Below, in pieces: positions 31,647 to 38,819 of a DNA stretch of 39,400 bases. Within the stretch, counting starts at the first letter, position 1. Every line of letters begins with the position of its first letter. Below the pieces are notes generated by a model. The model did not search any database and was not told where the DNA came from. It saw only the letters and a program-made list of their open reading frames with translations. The DNA comes from Bog-473 sp964457065 (lineage in GTDB: Bacteria > Actinomycetota > Acidimicrobiia > Acidimicrobiales > RAAP-2). Where the stretch lies: NCBI GenBank assembly GCA_964457065.1, contig CAYWDQ010000013.1, positions 1 to 39,400 of the forward strand, written 5' to 3'. Both the position numbers and the translations under genes were made by a program.

Positions 31647-32753
31647 CGTCGCACCCGGGGCGTCGGGGGCACCGGGTGAGCCCGGAGGTCCCTCGTACCC
31701 GAGGTGGGCCCAGGCGCGCTGCGTCGCCACCCGCCCGCGCGACGTGCGCTGGATCAAGCCGCTCTGCACCAGGTAGGGCTCGTAGGCATCCTCGATCGTG
31801 TCCGGCTCCTCACCGACACACTGGGCCAGCGTCGTCAGGCCGACCGGCTGACCCTCGAAGCGCGAGCACAGCGTGGTGAGGATGGCCCGGTCGACCTTGT
31901 CGAGTCCCAGCTCGTCCACCCCGAAGAGCTCGAGGCCGTCACTGGCGGTGGCGCCGTCGATATAGCCCTCTCCGCGCACCTCCGCGAAGTCCCGGACGCG
32001 TCGCAGCAGGCGGTTCGCCACGCGGGGTGTGCCCCGGGAACGCTCCGATATCCGGATGGCGCCCTCGACGTCGATCCGCACCTTCAGGATCCGGGCCGAC
32101 CGCTCGACGATGGAGCGCAGGTCCACCGGGTCGTAGAGGTCGAGCCGCGCGACGAAACCGAAGCGGTCCCGCAACGGCCCCGAGACGAGGCCGGTGCGGG
32201 TGGTCGCACCGACCAGCGTGAACTTCGGCAGCTCCAGGCGTATGGAGCGAGCGGTCGGTCCCTTGCCTATGAGGATGTCCAGCCTGCCGTCCTCCATCGC
32301 CGAGTAGAGCATCTCCTCGACGGAACGGTGCAGGCGGTGGATCTCGTCGATGAAGAGCACGTCCCCGTCCTGCAGGTCGGTGAGGAGCGCGGCCAGATCA
32401 CCGGCCCGGGTCAGCACGGGCCCGGCGGTGATGCGCAGCCCCGCCCGCATCTCTGTGGCCACGATGCCGGCCAGTGACGTCTTGCCCAAACCCGGAGGGC
32501 CGGCGAAGAGGATGTGGTCCACCGCCTGGTGCCGCTGGCGGGCCGCCTCGAGCACGATGCTGAGATGCTCGACCAGCTGGGACTGCCCGACGAATTCCGA
32601 CAACGAGCGTGGACGGAGCCCGACTTCCTCGAGTTCCTCGAGCTGATCGGACGCCGTCGGATCCACCACACGTGGGTCTTCGGGCCCGACGTCGTCGGCG
32701 TCGGGCCCTTCCGCCGCGACGGCCAGAACCTCGCGGCGAGCCCGAGGGCTCAC
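31635..32753 (-). CDS. ruvB: Holliday junction branch migration ATPase RuvB
   Basis: AAA+ hexamer that drives branch migration with RuvA. 372 aa: a roughly 45-residue acidic N-terminal extension, RPRSLSEFVGQ, Walker A GPPGLGKTS (85-93), Walker B IDEIHR (136-140), sensor 1 GATTRTGL, arginine-finger region PLRDRFGF, then sensor 2 RGTPRVANRLLRRVRDFAEV and the C-terminal winged helix (GLTTLAQCVGEEPDTIEDAYEPYL). The GTG at 32753 overlaps the ruvA stop by 4 bases; the open frame beyond it is a shadow within ruvA. It is the last gene of yebC-ruvC-ruvA-ruvB. In many actinobacteria yajC comes next; here a sensor and transporter block intervenes. Confidence 0.96.
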   Translation of the reverse strand: MSPRARREVLAVAAEGPDADDVGPEDPRVVDPTASDQLEELEEVGLRPRSLSEFVGQSQLVEHLSIVLEAARQRHQAVDHILFAGPPGLGKTSLAGIVATEMRAGLRITAGPVLTRAGDLAALLTDLQDGDVLFIDEIHRLHRSVEEMLYSAMEDGRLDILIGKGPTARSIRLELPKFTLVGATTRTGLVSGPLRDRFGFVARLDLYDPVDLRSIVERSARILKVRIDVEGAIRISERSRGTPRVANRLLRRVRDFAEVRGEGYIDGATASDGLELFGVDELGLDKVDRAILTTLCSRFEGQPVGLTTLAQCVGEEPDTIEDAYEPYLVQSGLIQRTSRGRVATQRAWAHLGYEGPPGSPGAPDAPGATPLF

Positions 32754-33400
32754 CGGCTGGCCAGCTCGCGCAGCGCGAGGCGGAGCATCTCTTCCACGCC
32801 GACATCGTCGCGTAGCCCGTCGAGCGCACCGCGGATCTCCTCGGGTGCGTAGCCGAGCTCGCTGAGGGCGGCCCGCGCCTCGGCCCGGGAGGTGCGGGAG
32901 GTCCGCTGGGCCGGGTCCGCCCCGGACAGCACCGCGCCGCCCGTCTCGAGAGAGAGGTCGGGCAGGTCGAGGCGACTCTTCAGCTCGATCAACAGGCGCG
33001 CCGCCGTCTTGCGGCCCACTCCGGGGACCGTGCACAGCGTCTCGATGTCGTCCTCGAGGACGGCGGTGGACAGCGCCGCCGGTGAGAGGACCGCCATGAT
33101 CGCCAGCGCCAGCGCGGGGCCCACACCGTGCGAGCCCAGCAGCACCTCGAAGCAGCGGCGCTCGTCGTCGTGCACGAACCCGTAGAGGACGATGGCATCC
33201 TCGCGGACATGGGTGTGCACGAAGAGGCTGACCTCCGCGGCCGTGCCGCCGGTGCCGCCGGTGCCGCCGGTGCCGGCGGTGATCAGGGCGGCCGCCGTCG
33301 CCGGCGTCACCGTCACCCGGTACCCCACACCGGCGACGTCGACGATCACCTCGCACTCACCCGTCCGTAGCACGACTCGCCCTCGCAGCAGTCCGATCAC
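32750..33400 (-). CDS. ruvA: Holliday junction DNA-binding protein RuvA
   Basis: Tetramer that holds the four-way junction for RuvB. 216 aa: N-terminal OB domain (1-75) with MIGLLRGRVV and VDVAGVGYRVTVTP, helix-hairpin-helix domain (about 80-145) with GVGPALALAIM and VPGVGRKTAARLLIEL, and the C-terminal RuvB-binding domain (about 165-216, ALSELGYAPEEI). The OB domain has a Gly-Gly-Thr insert (TGGTGGTGGT, about 43-54) encoded by a 9-bp tandem repeat. The GTG start at 33400 has GAGGAG 6 bases upstream, overlapping the end of ruvC, which lies 10 bases away. Confidence 0.96.
   Translation of the reverse strand: MIGLLRGRVVLRTGECEVIVDVAGVGYRVTVTPATAAALITAGTGGTGGTGGTAAEVSLFVHTHVREDAIVLYGFVHDDERRCFEVLLGSHGVGPALALAIMAVLSPAALSTAVLEDDIETLCTVPGVGRKTAARLLIELKSRLDLPDLSLETGGAVLSGADPAQRTSRTSRAEARAALSELGYAPEEIRGALDGLRDDVGVEEMLRLALRELASR
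33245..33271. repeat. 9-bp tandem repeat, 3 copies, in ruvA
   Basis: GCCGCCGGT is repeated three times and encodes the Gly-Gly-Thr run inserted in the OB domain of RuvA. In-frame copy changes are expected to be tolerated in a surface loop. Confidence 0.9.
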
Positions 33401-33410
33401 GTCTGGCTCC

Positions 33411-33935
33411 TCACGTCTCGCTTCCTCTCCTCACGAGCGCAGCTTCGACGGCACGGCGCAGCGGGACCGTCGTGAGATGGCAGACGGCCAGGGCCAGTGC
33501 GTCGGCGACGTCGGGCGGGCCTTCGATGGCCGGCAGCCCGAGCACCTGGGCCACCATTCGCTGCACCTGCTCCTTGGTGGCGGCGCCGTAGCCGACCAGG
33601 CCCTGCTTGACCTCGTTGGAGGTGTACTGGACCACCTCGCACCCCGCCGCGGCCGCCGCCAGGAGGGCCAGGCCGCTCGCCTGGCCGACCGCCATGGCCG
33701 TCTTGGCGTTGACCTGGAAGAAGACGCGCTCGACGACGACCACCTCGGGATCGAGCTCCCGGAGCAGCGCACGCAGCTCCGTGTGCAGGATCAGCAGCCG
33801 CTCGGCCAAGGGCACGGCCGGATCGGTCTCGATCACCCCGGCGGCGTAGGCACGCAGCGCACTGTCACCCTCGCCGCGGCCCACCATGCCGTAGCCGCAC
33901 CGGGACAGCCCGGGGTCGATGCCCAATACGAACAT
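33411..33935 (-). CDS. ruvC: Crossover junction endodeoxyribonuclease RuvC
   Basis: Resolves Holliday junctions by paired nicking. 174 aa, usual family length. The acidic catalytic residues are visible: D7 in GIDPGLSRCGYG, E69 in VVVVERVFFQVN, and D142 and D145 in PPDVADALALA. The conserved TSNEVKQGLVGYGAATKEQVQRMV segment for DNA binding is intact. Start: ATG at 33935, 48 bases after yebC. The stop lies 10 bases before ruvA. Confidence 0.96.
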   Translation of the reverse strand: MFVLGIDPGLSRCGYGMVGRGEGDSALRAYAAGVIETDPAVPLAERLLILHTELRALLRELDPEVVVVERVFFQVNAKTAMAVGQASGLALLAAAAAGCEVVQYTSNEVKQGLVGYGAATKEQVQRMVAQVLGLPAIEGPPDVADALALAVCHLTTVPLRRAVEAALVRRGSET

Positions 33936-33983
33936 GCGTTCGTAGGTTAGTCGGGCCCACCGGTCAGGGGGCGGACCCGGGAA

Positions 33984-34733
33984 TCAGCCCTCGAAGGTGG
34001 CGAGGACCTCGTCGGAGATGTCCGCGTTGGAGTGCACGGCCTGGACGTCGTCGTGGTCGTCGATGGCCTCGAGCAGGCGCAGCACCTTCTTGGCCTCCCC
34101 CTCGTCGGGGACGGGCACCAGGGTGGTGGGCTCGAGGGAGAGGTCGACGGACTCGGGCGTGATGCCGGCGTCGTCGAGGGCCTGGCGCACCGAGTCGAGG
34201 TCGCCCGGGGCGCTGGTGACCACCCACGCCGAGCCGTTGCTCGACATGTCCTCGGCGCCGCCTTCCATGGCGATCTCCATGACCTTGTCCTCTTCGTTGT
34301 CGAGGCCGACTGTCACGATGCCCTTGCGTTCGAACTGCCAGCCGACGGCGCCGGGCTCGGCCATGTTGCCGCCGCTGCGGTTGAAGAGGTTGCGCATCTC
34401 GGCGCCGGTCCGATTGCGGTTGTCGCTCAGGGTCTCGACCATGATCGCCACGCCGCCGGGGCCGTAGCCCTCGTAGTTGATGGCCTCGTAACGCACCCCT
34501 TCGAGCTCGCCCGTCCCCCGCTTGATCGCCTTCTCGATGGTGTCGAGCGGCACGCTGGCCGCCCGGGCCTTCTGGTAGGCCGTCCTGAGGGTGGCGTTGG
34601 CGTCGAGGTCCCCTCCCCCCTCCCGCGCCGCGACCTCGACGAGGCGGATGCACTTGGCGAAGATCTTGGCGCGGGCCTTGTCCTGGGCGCCCTTGCGGTA
34701 TTTGGTGGTCGCCCACTTCGAATGACCCGACAT
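33984..34733 (-). CDS. yebC: YebC/PmpR family protein
   Basis: 249-aa protein of the YebC/TACO1 family. Members were first annotated as transcription regulators; related proteins assist translation of difficult proline stretches. It begins with the hallmark MSGHSKWATTKYRKGAQDKARAKIF and carries GPGGVAIMVETLSDNRNRT and GGNMAEPGAVGWQFERKG. The C-terminus is acidic. ATG at 34733; ribosome site weak (GAGGA 13 bases upstream). TACAAT at 34782-34777 is a good -10. It is the first gene of yebC-ruvC-ruvA-ruvB, a widely conserved order. Confidence 0.95.
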   Translation of the reverse strand: MSGHSKWATTKYRKGAQDKARAKIFAKCIRLVEVAAREGGGDLDANATLRTAYQKARAASVPLDTIEKAIKRGTGELEGVRYEAINYEGYGPGGVAIMVETLSDNRNRTGAEMRNLFNRSGGNMAEPGAVGWQFERKGIVTVGLDNEEDKVMEIAMEGGAEDMSSNGSAWVVTSAPGDLDSVRQALDDAGITPESVDLSLEPTTLVPVPDEGEAKKVLRLLEAIDDHDDVQAVHSNADISDEVLATFEG

Positions 34734-34776
34734 GTGTGCTCTGTGTTCCTCGTTCCGCTCGCGCCCCCGGAATTCG

Positions 34777-34782
34777 ATTGTA
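34777..34782 (-). promoter_or_regulatory. -10 element of yebC-ruvCAB operon
   Basis: TACAAT on the minus strand is a near-perfect -10 and predicts a leader of about 35-40 bases before the yebC ATG. The expected -35 region (about 34800-34806) reads CACCGA or similar, a poor match. Confidence 0.5.
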
Positions 34783-34839
34783 TCGGCGAGGTCGGGCCCT
34801 CGGTGAGGGCAGGTCGATCGGCACCAGCGTGACGACCCT

Positions 34840-34978
34840 GGCGGGTCGCCCCGCCGCCCTGGGTCTTACCCCAGGTCCCCGTGGCGGTCAGCGTCTGGTG
34901 GCCTGCGAGGGCGGGGCCCAGGAGCACCGGGCAGCTGATCGCCTGTGGCCCGGGGCAGACGTCGATGCCCCGGGCTTT
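34840..34978 (+). terminator. Hairpin series ending in a terminator-like stem, no known gene before it
   Basis: GGCGGG/CCCGCC with TCGC loop (34840-34855), CCTGGG/CCCAGG (34858-34875), and a perfect 10-bp stem GCCCGGGGCA/TGCCCCGGGC with 8-base loop (34948-34975) followed by TTTG. The last is a plus-strand terminator candidate in the 322-base divergent gap between yebC and the hydrolase. It would end a short transcript or insulate the hydrolase promoter. No ORF with support lies in this gap. Confidence 0.4.
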
Positions 34979-35020
34979 GTCGATCGTTCTGGCATCCTGA
35001 CCTGCGTGGCGGCTTCACGG

Positions 35021-35048
35021 TTGCGGCGGCGATTGCACCGCGTACGCT
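35021..35048 (+). promoter_or_regulatory. Promoter of alpha/beta hydrolase gene
   Basis: TTGCGG (35021-35026), 16-base spacer, TACGCT (35043-35048). The -10 ends 7 bases before the ATG at 35056, so the transcript would begin at the start codon (leaderless). Confidence 0.5.
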
Positions 35049-35055
35049 GCCGTCC

Positions 35056-36054
35056 ATGACTTCCCGCTCGCGCTCTCGACGGCTCCTGTTGCTCGGGGCG
35101 ACCGTGGCCGCGGGTGCGGCGGCCGGGGTGGCCTACCGGCGGCTGGCCGTCGCCGGCACCAATGACGACTCTTCAGGCGACGACGGCCTGCACGCGCTCG
35201 GCTGGGGTGACGTCGTGCCCCGACCCGACCATCGCATCGTCCGGACCCCGGACGGAGCCCACCTTGCGGTGTGGGACCTCGAGGGTGAAGGCCCCGATGC
35301 TCCGGTCGTGGTCCTCCCCCATTGCTGGGGCTGCAGCCACGAGATCTGGGTGCCGGTCGCCCGACGGCTACGGGAGCAGGGCCACCGGGTGGTGCTCTAC
35401 GACCAGCGGGGCCACGGCACGAGCACGAGGGGCACGGCGCCGCTGGCGGTCGACACCCTGGCACACGACCTGAGCGCGGTTCTCGAGGCGACCGACGTGC
35501 GTGACGCCGTGCTGGCGGGACATTCGATGGGCGGCATGACGATCATGTCGCTCGCCACCTACCGTCCAGAAGTGCTGCGCGACCGGGCGAAGGCGACCGT
35601 CCTGGTGGCGACCGCGGCCCATGACCCCCGCGGACAATCGGTTCCGCAGGCGGCGCGCCTGGCGGCAGCCTTCATTTCGTCGTCCGTCGTGACGAGGAGC
35701 ATGCGTACCACCAACGGGCACCGGTTCGTTCGGGGCGCCTTCGGGGTGGATCCCGTCCACTCACACATGGTCCTGACCCGCGATCTTTTTGCCGCCTGTG
35801 ATCCGGCCGTCCGTGGGGGTTGGCTCGCCGCCATGACCGAGATGAATCTGCTGGAGGGCATCGCCGGCATCGACGTCCCGACCACCGTGATCGTCGGGAG
35901 CCGTGACACGTTGACCGTGCCCGCCCGCGCCGAAGCGATCGCGTCGACCATCCCGGGGGCGCGACTGGTCACCCTCGAGGACCGAGGGCACATGCTGCCG
36001 CTGGAGGATCCCGAGGCAGTGACCGACGAGATCGTGCGAGCCGTCAAGGGCTGA
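35056..36054 (+). CDS. Membrane-anchored or exported alpha/beta hydrolase
   Basis: 332-aa serine hydrolase fold. The N-terminus has a basic RSRSRR run and a hydrophobic stretch (about 10-28), resembling a twin-arginine signal or a signal anchor. The catalytic triad reads S157 in GHSMGGM, D284 in GSRDTLTVP and H312 in EDRGHMLP. The oxyanion strand is VVVLPHCWGCSHEIW, where HC-WG replaces the usual HG-xx. Cap-domain residues lie about 175-265. The closest general type is haloperoxidase/epoxide-hydrolase-like esterase; the substrate is unknown. I start at the ATG at 35056 because a promoter with leaderless spacing precedes it; an open frame to 34945 has no support. It converges on the DUF222-HNH gene. 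Confidence 0.88.
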   Translation: MTSRSRSRRLLLLGATVAAGAAAGVAYRRLAVAGTNDDSSGDDGLHALGWGDVVPRPDHRIVRTPDGAHLAVWDLEGEGPDAPVVVLPHCWGCSHEIWVPVARRLREQGHRVVLYDQRGHGTSTRGTAPLAVDTLAHDLSAVLEATDVRDAVLAGHSMGGMTIMSLATYRPEVLRDRAKATVLVATAAHDPRGQSVPQAARLAAAFISSSVVTRSMRTTNGHRFVRGAFGVDPVHSHMVLTRDLFAACDPAVRGGWLAAMTEMNLLEGIAGIDVPTTVIVGSRDTLTVPARAEAIASTIPGARLVTLEDRGHMLPLEDPEAVTDEIVRAVKG

Positions 36055-36079
36055 CGGTCGCTCCGGGGTCAGCCGCCGA

Positions 36080-37273
36080 TCATTTCCGAGGCGGCCGCCA
36101 GGTCGTTGACGGGGTGGAAACGAAGGAGCGTCCCTGCGGGCTGACGAAGCGGACCTCCGCCTGCGCGTCACCGTCCAATTTCCAACCAAGCTCGTGCACG
36201 CGGCTGTGGTGCGCCACGCAGAGCGTCAGCAGGTTGGACATGACCGTCGGGCCCTGCTTTGACGCCCAGACGACGTGATGGACGTCGGTGACGTTGCGGC
36301 AGGTGCAGCCGGGAAAGCGGCATCCGCCGTCGCGCCGCCGGATCTCGATGCGCTGCGCGTCGGTGGGGTCCCGCCGCAATGCTTTCTGGTCCAGGCACGT
36401 CCCATCGGGTGCGTCGAACGACATCGTCATGTCGGCGTTGCACGCCAGCCGGCGAGCGACCTCGGCCGAAATGGGACCGACCCCCTCGATGGAGGCGTGG
36501 CCGTATCCGTCGCCATAGAGGAGCCGGTCCAGGTCAGTGTGGATGACCATCGTGGCCCGGACGCCCGGTTCCATGCAGATGTCGAGCAGCGCATCGGCAC
36601 AGCGACTCTCGAAGCGCACATAGTCGGGATCGCTGGAACTCGGGTGGTCATGGCGGCGGGCCCGTCCGACCACCGCCGCCTTGACCAGCGCGTACGAATC
36701 CTTGGTCAGCTGGGCCCAGAGGAGGCAGCGCTCGTCGTCGAAGCGCACGAAGCGGCGCCTGAACTGCGCCGCGGCATCGGCATCGGTCGTCCCCTTTACG
36801 TCGGCGGCCAGCCGGCGGGCCTGCCTCGGCGTCCAGTGCTCGGACGCACGGGCCAGCTCGGCGTCGGTCTCGGGTGTTGCCACGGTGGCAAGCGGCGCGA
36901 ACACATCGAGCGTCAGGCGTCCCTCGGAGAGGGCGCCGGACAGGGCGGGCAACTCCCCCACCTTCTCGGATGCCTCGACCAGCTTCCGGGCCCGGGCACG
37001 GCTCACGTGACAGTGGGCAACCAACCAGTCCGGCATGGAGAGCGAACCGTCGCCCCGCCAGGCCTCGGCGCCGGCGAACTCGGCGATCTCGCGCAGCATG
37101 GCACCCTCGTGCTCGGAGATCACCCGCTGATGTCCGGCGATGCTCTCCGCCAGCTCTACCGAGCGGGGGTCGCTTCCGTAATCCCGGCATAGAGGCCGGC
37201 CGGCGCGGCTCCGGCGGGTCGGCGTGGGACCGCCGGACGGGTCGGGAGCAGAAGCCGGGGCGGCGGTTCCCAT
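36080..37273 (-). CDS. DUF222 and HNH endonuclease domain protein
   Basis: 397-aa protein of the actinobacterial DUF222-HNH family (13E12-repeat type in mycobacteria). DUF222 spans about 35-290, mostly helical. The C-terminal HNH nuclease (about 308-365) shows CRFPGC with a paired Cys, the HH of VTDVHHVVWASKQGP, the Asn of SNLLTLC and VAHHSRVHELGW, consistent with an H-N-H metal site plus zinc knuckle. Such genes are multi-copy and mobile-looking in many actinobacteria; their biological role is not known. No inverted repeats or target duplications are seen around it. The ATG at 37273 lies 21 bases after the purU stop with no clear ribosome site, so the start is uncertain. Confidence 0.88.
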   Translation of the reverse strand: MGTAAPASAPDPSGGPTPTRRSRAGRPLCRDYGSDPRSVELAESIAGHQRVISEHEGAMLREIAEFAGAEAWRGDGSLSMPDWLVAHCHVSRARARKLVEASEKVGELPALSGALSEGRLTLDVFAPLATVATPETDAELARASEHWTPRQARRLAADVKGTTDADAAAQFRRRFVRFDDERCLLWAQLTKDSYALVKAAVVGRARRHDHPSSSDPDYVRFESRCADALLDICMEPGVRATMVIHTDLDRLLYGDGYGHASIEGVGPISAEVARRLACNADMTMSFDAPDGTCLDQKALRRDPTDAQRIEIRRRDGGCRFPGCTCRNVTDVHHVVWASKQGPTVMSNLLTLCVAHHSRVHELGWKLDGDAQAEVRFVSPQGRSFVSTPSTTWRPPRK

Positions 37274-37294
37274 ACATTCGGGAACGGTCGCGGA

Positions 37295-38158
37295 CTACGG
37301 GAAGACGACCGTCTTGTTGCCGTTGAGCAGCACCCGGTCCTCGAGGTGCCAGCGCAGACCGCGGGCGAGCACGGTGCGCTCCACGTCGCGCCCCACGCGA
37401 CGCAACTCCTCGGCGGAGTCCCCGTGGTCGATGCGCCTGGTGTCCTGCTCGATGATGGGGCCCTCGTCCAGCTCGGCCGTCACGTAGTGGCAAGTGGCGC
37501 CGATCAGCTTCACGCCCCGCTCGAAGGCCTGGTGGTAGGGACGGGCCCCGGCGAAGGAGGGCAGGAACGAGTGGTGGATGTTGATGATGCGCCCGGGTCG
37601 GGCGGCACAGAAGGCCGGGGGGAGGATCTGCATGTATCGAGCGAGGACGATGACGTCGGCCCGCTCGTGCTCCAGGATGCGGTCGATCTCGGCGAACGCC
37701 GCCACCTTGGCGTCGGGTTCGGCCCCGACCGGCACGCAGCGGAACCGGACGGCGTGCCATTCGACCAGCGCCCGGAGGTCCTCGTGGTTCGAGATCACGC
37801 ACGCGACGTCGCACTCGAGCTCCCCCGCCCGCCAGCGATAGAGCAGGTCGGCGACGCAGTGGTCCTCCCTGCTCGCGAACAGCACGACCCGCTTGTGCAC
37901 GTCGGTGTCGGTCAGGTGCCACTCCATGTGGAACTCCGTCGCCACCGGTTCGAGCGCGGTGGCCAGCTCGGCCGGACCGAACCCCGAGGGGAGGCTGTCC
38001 GCGACGATCTCGATCCGCAGGAAGAAGCGCCCGCTCTGCAGGTCACCGTGCTGGGCCGCCTCGAGGACCGACCCGCCGTGGCCGGCGATCAGGCCGGTGA
38101 CGGCGGCCACGATGCCGACGCGGTCGGGGCAGGTGATGGTGAGGACGTAACGACGCAT
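37295..38158 (-). CDS. purU: Formyltetrahydrofolate deformylase
   Basis: Hydrolyses 10-formyltetrahydrofolate to formate and tetrahydrofolate, balancing one-carbon pools and supplying formate for purine synthesis. 287 aa: N-terminal ACT domain (1-80, TITCPDRVGIVAAVTGLIA) and formyltransferase domain (about 88-287). The active site follows the family: N193 and H195 in INIHHSFLPSF and D231 in YVTAELDEGPII. GARPYHQAFERGVKLIGAT is a strong PurU block. ATG at 38158, 10 bases after the pdxT stop, with a weak ribosome site. It is downstream of pdxS-pdxT on the same strand and probably cotranscribed. Confidence 0.95.
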   Translation of the reverse strand: MRRYVLTITCPDRVGIVAAVTGLIAGHGGSVLEAAQHGDLQSGRFFLRIEIVADSLPSGFGPAELATALEPVATEFHMEWHLTDTDVHKRVVLFASREDHCVADLLYRWRAGELECDVACVISNHEDLRALVEWHAVRFRCVPVGAEPDAKVAAFAEIDRILEHERADVIVLARYMQILPPAFCAARPGRIINIHHSFLPSFAGARPYHQAFERGVKLIGATCHYVTAELDEGPIIEQDTRRIDHGDSAEELRRVGRDVERTVLARGLRWHLEDRVLLNGNKTVVFP

Positions 38159-38168
38159 GCGGGGTCGG

Positions 38169-38819
38169 CTACCCGAAGAGTCCGCGGCCGCCGTTGTCGT
38201 GGGTGCCGCCGCACATCTGTGCGAAGAGCCGGTGCACCCGCCGGTCGGGCGTCAGCTCGGGATGGAACGACGACGCCAACACGGCGCCCTGGCGCACCAG
38301 CACCGGGACGTCGTCGAGCGTGGCCAGCACGTCGACCTCGTCCCCCACCGACACCACCAGAGGCGCCCGGATGAACACGGCCGGAAGCGGCGGCCCCTCG
38401 CCGGAGCCGAAGCGCACCTCGCTCTCGAACGATTGCCGCTGGCGCCCGTAGCCGTTGCGGCGGACGACCGCATCGAGCACGCCGAAGGTGCGCTGGTCGG
38501 CGCGCCCGTCGAGCACTTCCCGCGCCACCAGGACCAGGCCGGCGCAGGTGCCCAGGATCGGCAGACCCTGACCGGGGCCCAATCGCTCGGCGAGCGCACC
38601 GAACAGCCCGGTGGACTCCAGCAGCATCGACAACGTCGTCGACTCCCCGCCCGGCAGCACGAGGCCGTCGAGTCCTTCGAGGTCCGCCGGCCGCTTCACG
38701 AGACGGGCCGAGGACCCGACCTCGCCCAGGGCCGCCACGTGCTCTCGGACGTCTCCCTGCAGGTCCAGCACGCCGATCAGAGGGCCCGGCCCGGGCCCCG
38801 CCCCGGAGCCCGCTACCAC
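38169..38819 (-). CDS. pdxT: Pyridoxal 5'-phosphate synthase glutaminase subunit
   Basis: Glutamine amidotransferase that feeds ammonia to PdxS for vitamin B6 synthesis. 216 aa: IGVLDLQGDVREH at the start of the fold, LPGGESTT (55-62), nucleophile C92 in GTCAGLVLVA, and H186 and E188 in SSFHPELT completing the triad. The GTG at 38819 overlaps the pdxS stop by 7 bases and gives a 13-residue Gly/Pro leader before the canonical first strand. No better start codon lies between, and the open frame further upstream is antisense-frame shadow of pdxS. The last ten residues are Gly-rich. Confidence 0.95.
   Translation of the reverse strand: MVAGSGAGPGPGPLIGVLDLQGDVREHVAALGEVGSSARLVKRPADLEGLDGLVLPGGESTTLSMLLESTGLFGALAERLGPGQGLPILGTCAGLVLVAREVLDGRADQRTFGVLDAVVRRNGYGRQRQSFESEVRFGSGEGPPLPAVFIRAPLVVSVGDEVDVLATLDDVPVLVRQGAVLASSFHPELTPDRRVHRLFAQMCGGTHDNGGRGLFG

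Noticed and set aside
34945..35055. 37-codon N-terminal extension of the alpha/beta hydrolase
   Set aside because: It would cross the -35/-10 promoter and has no ribosome site; the ATG at 35056 has leaderless spacing and a signal-like N-terminus.
36080..37273. DUF222-HNH gene as part of a mobile element
   Set aside because: No terminal repeats, integrase, transposase or intron features are visible around it.
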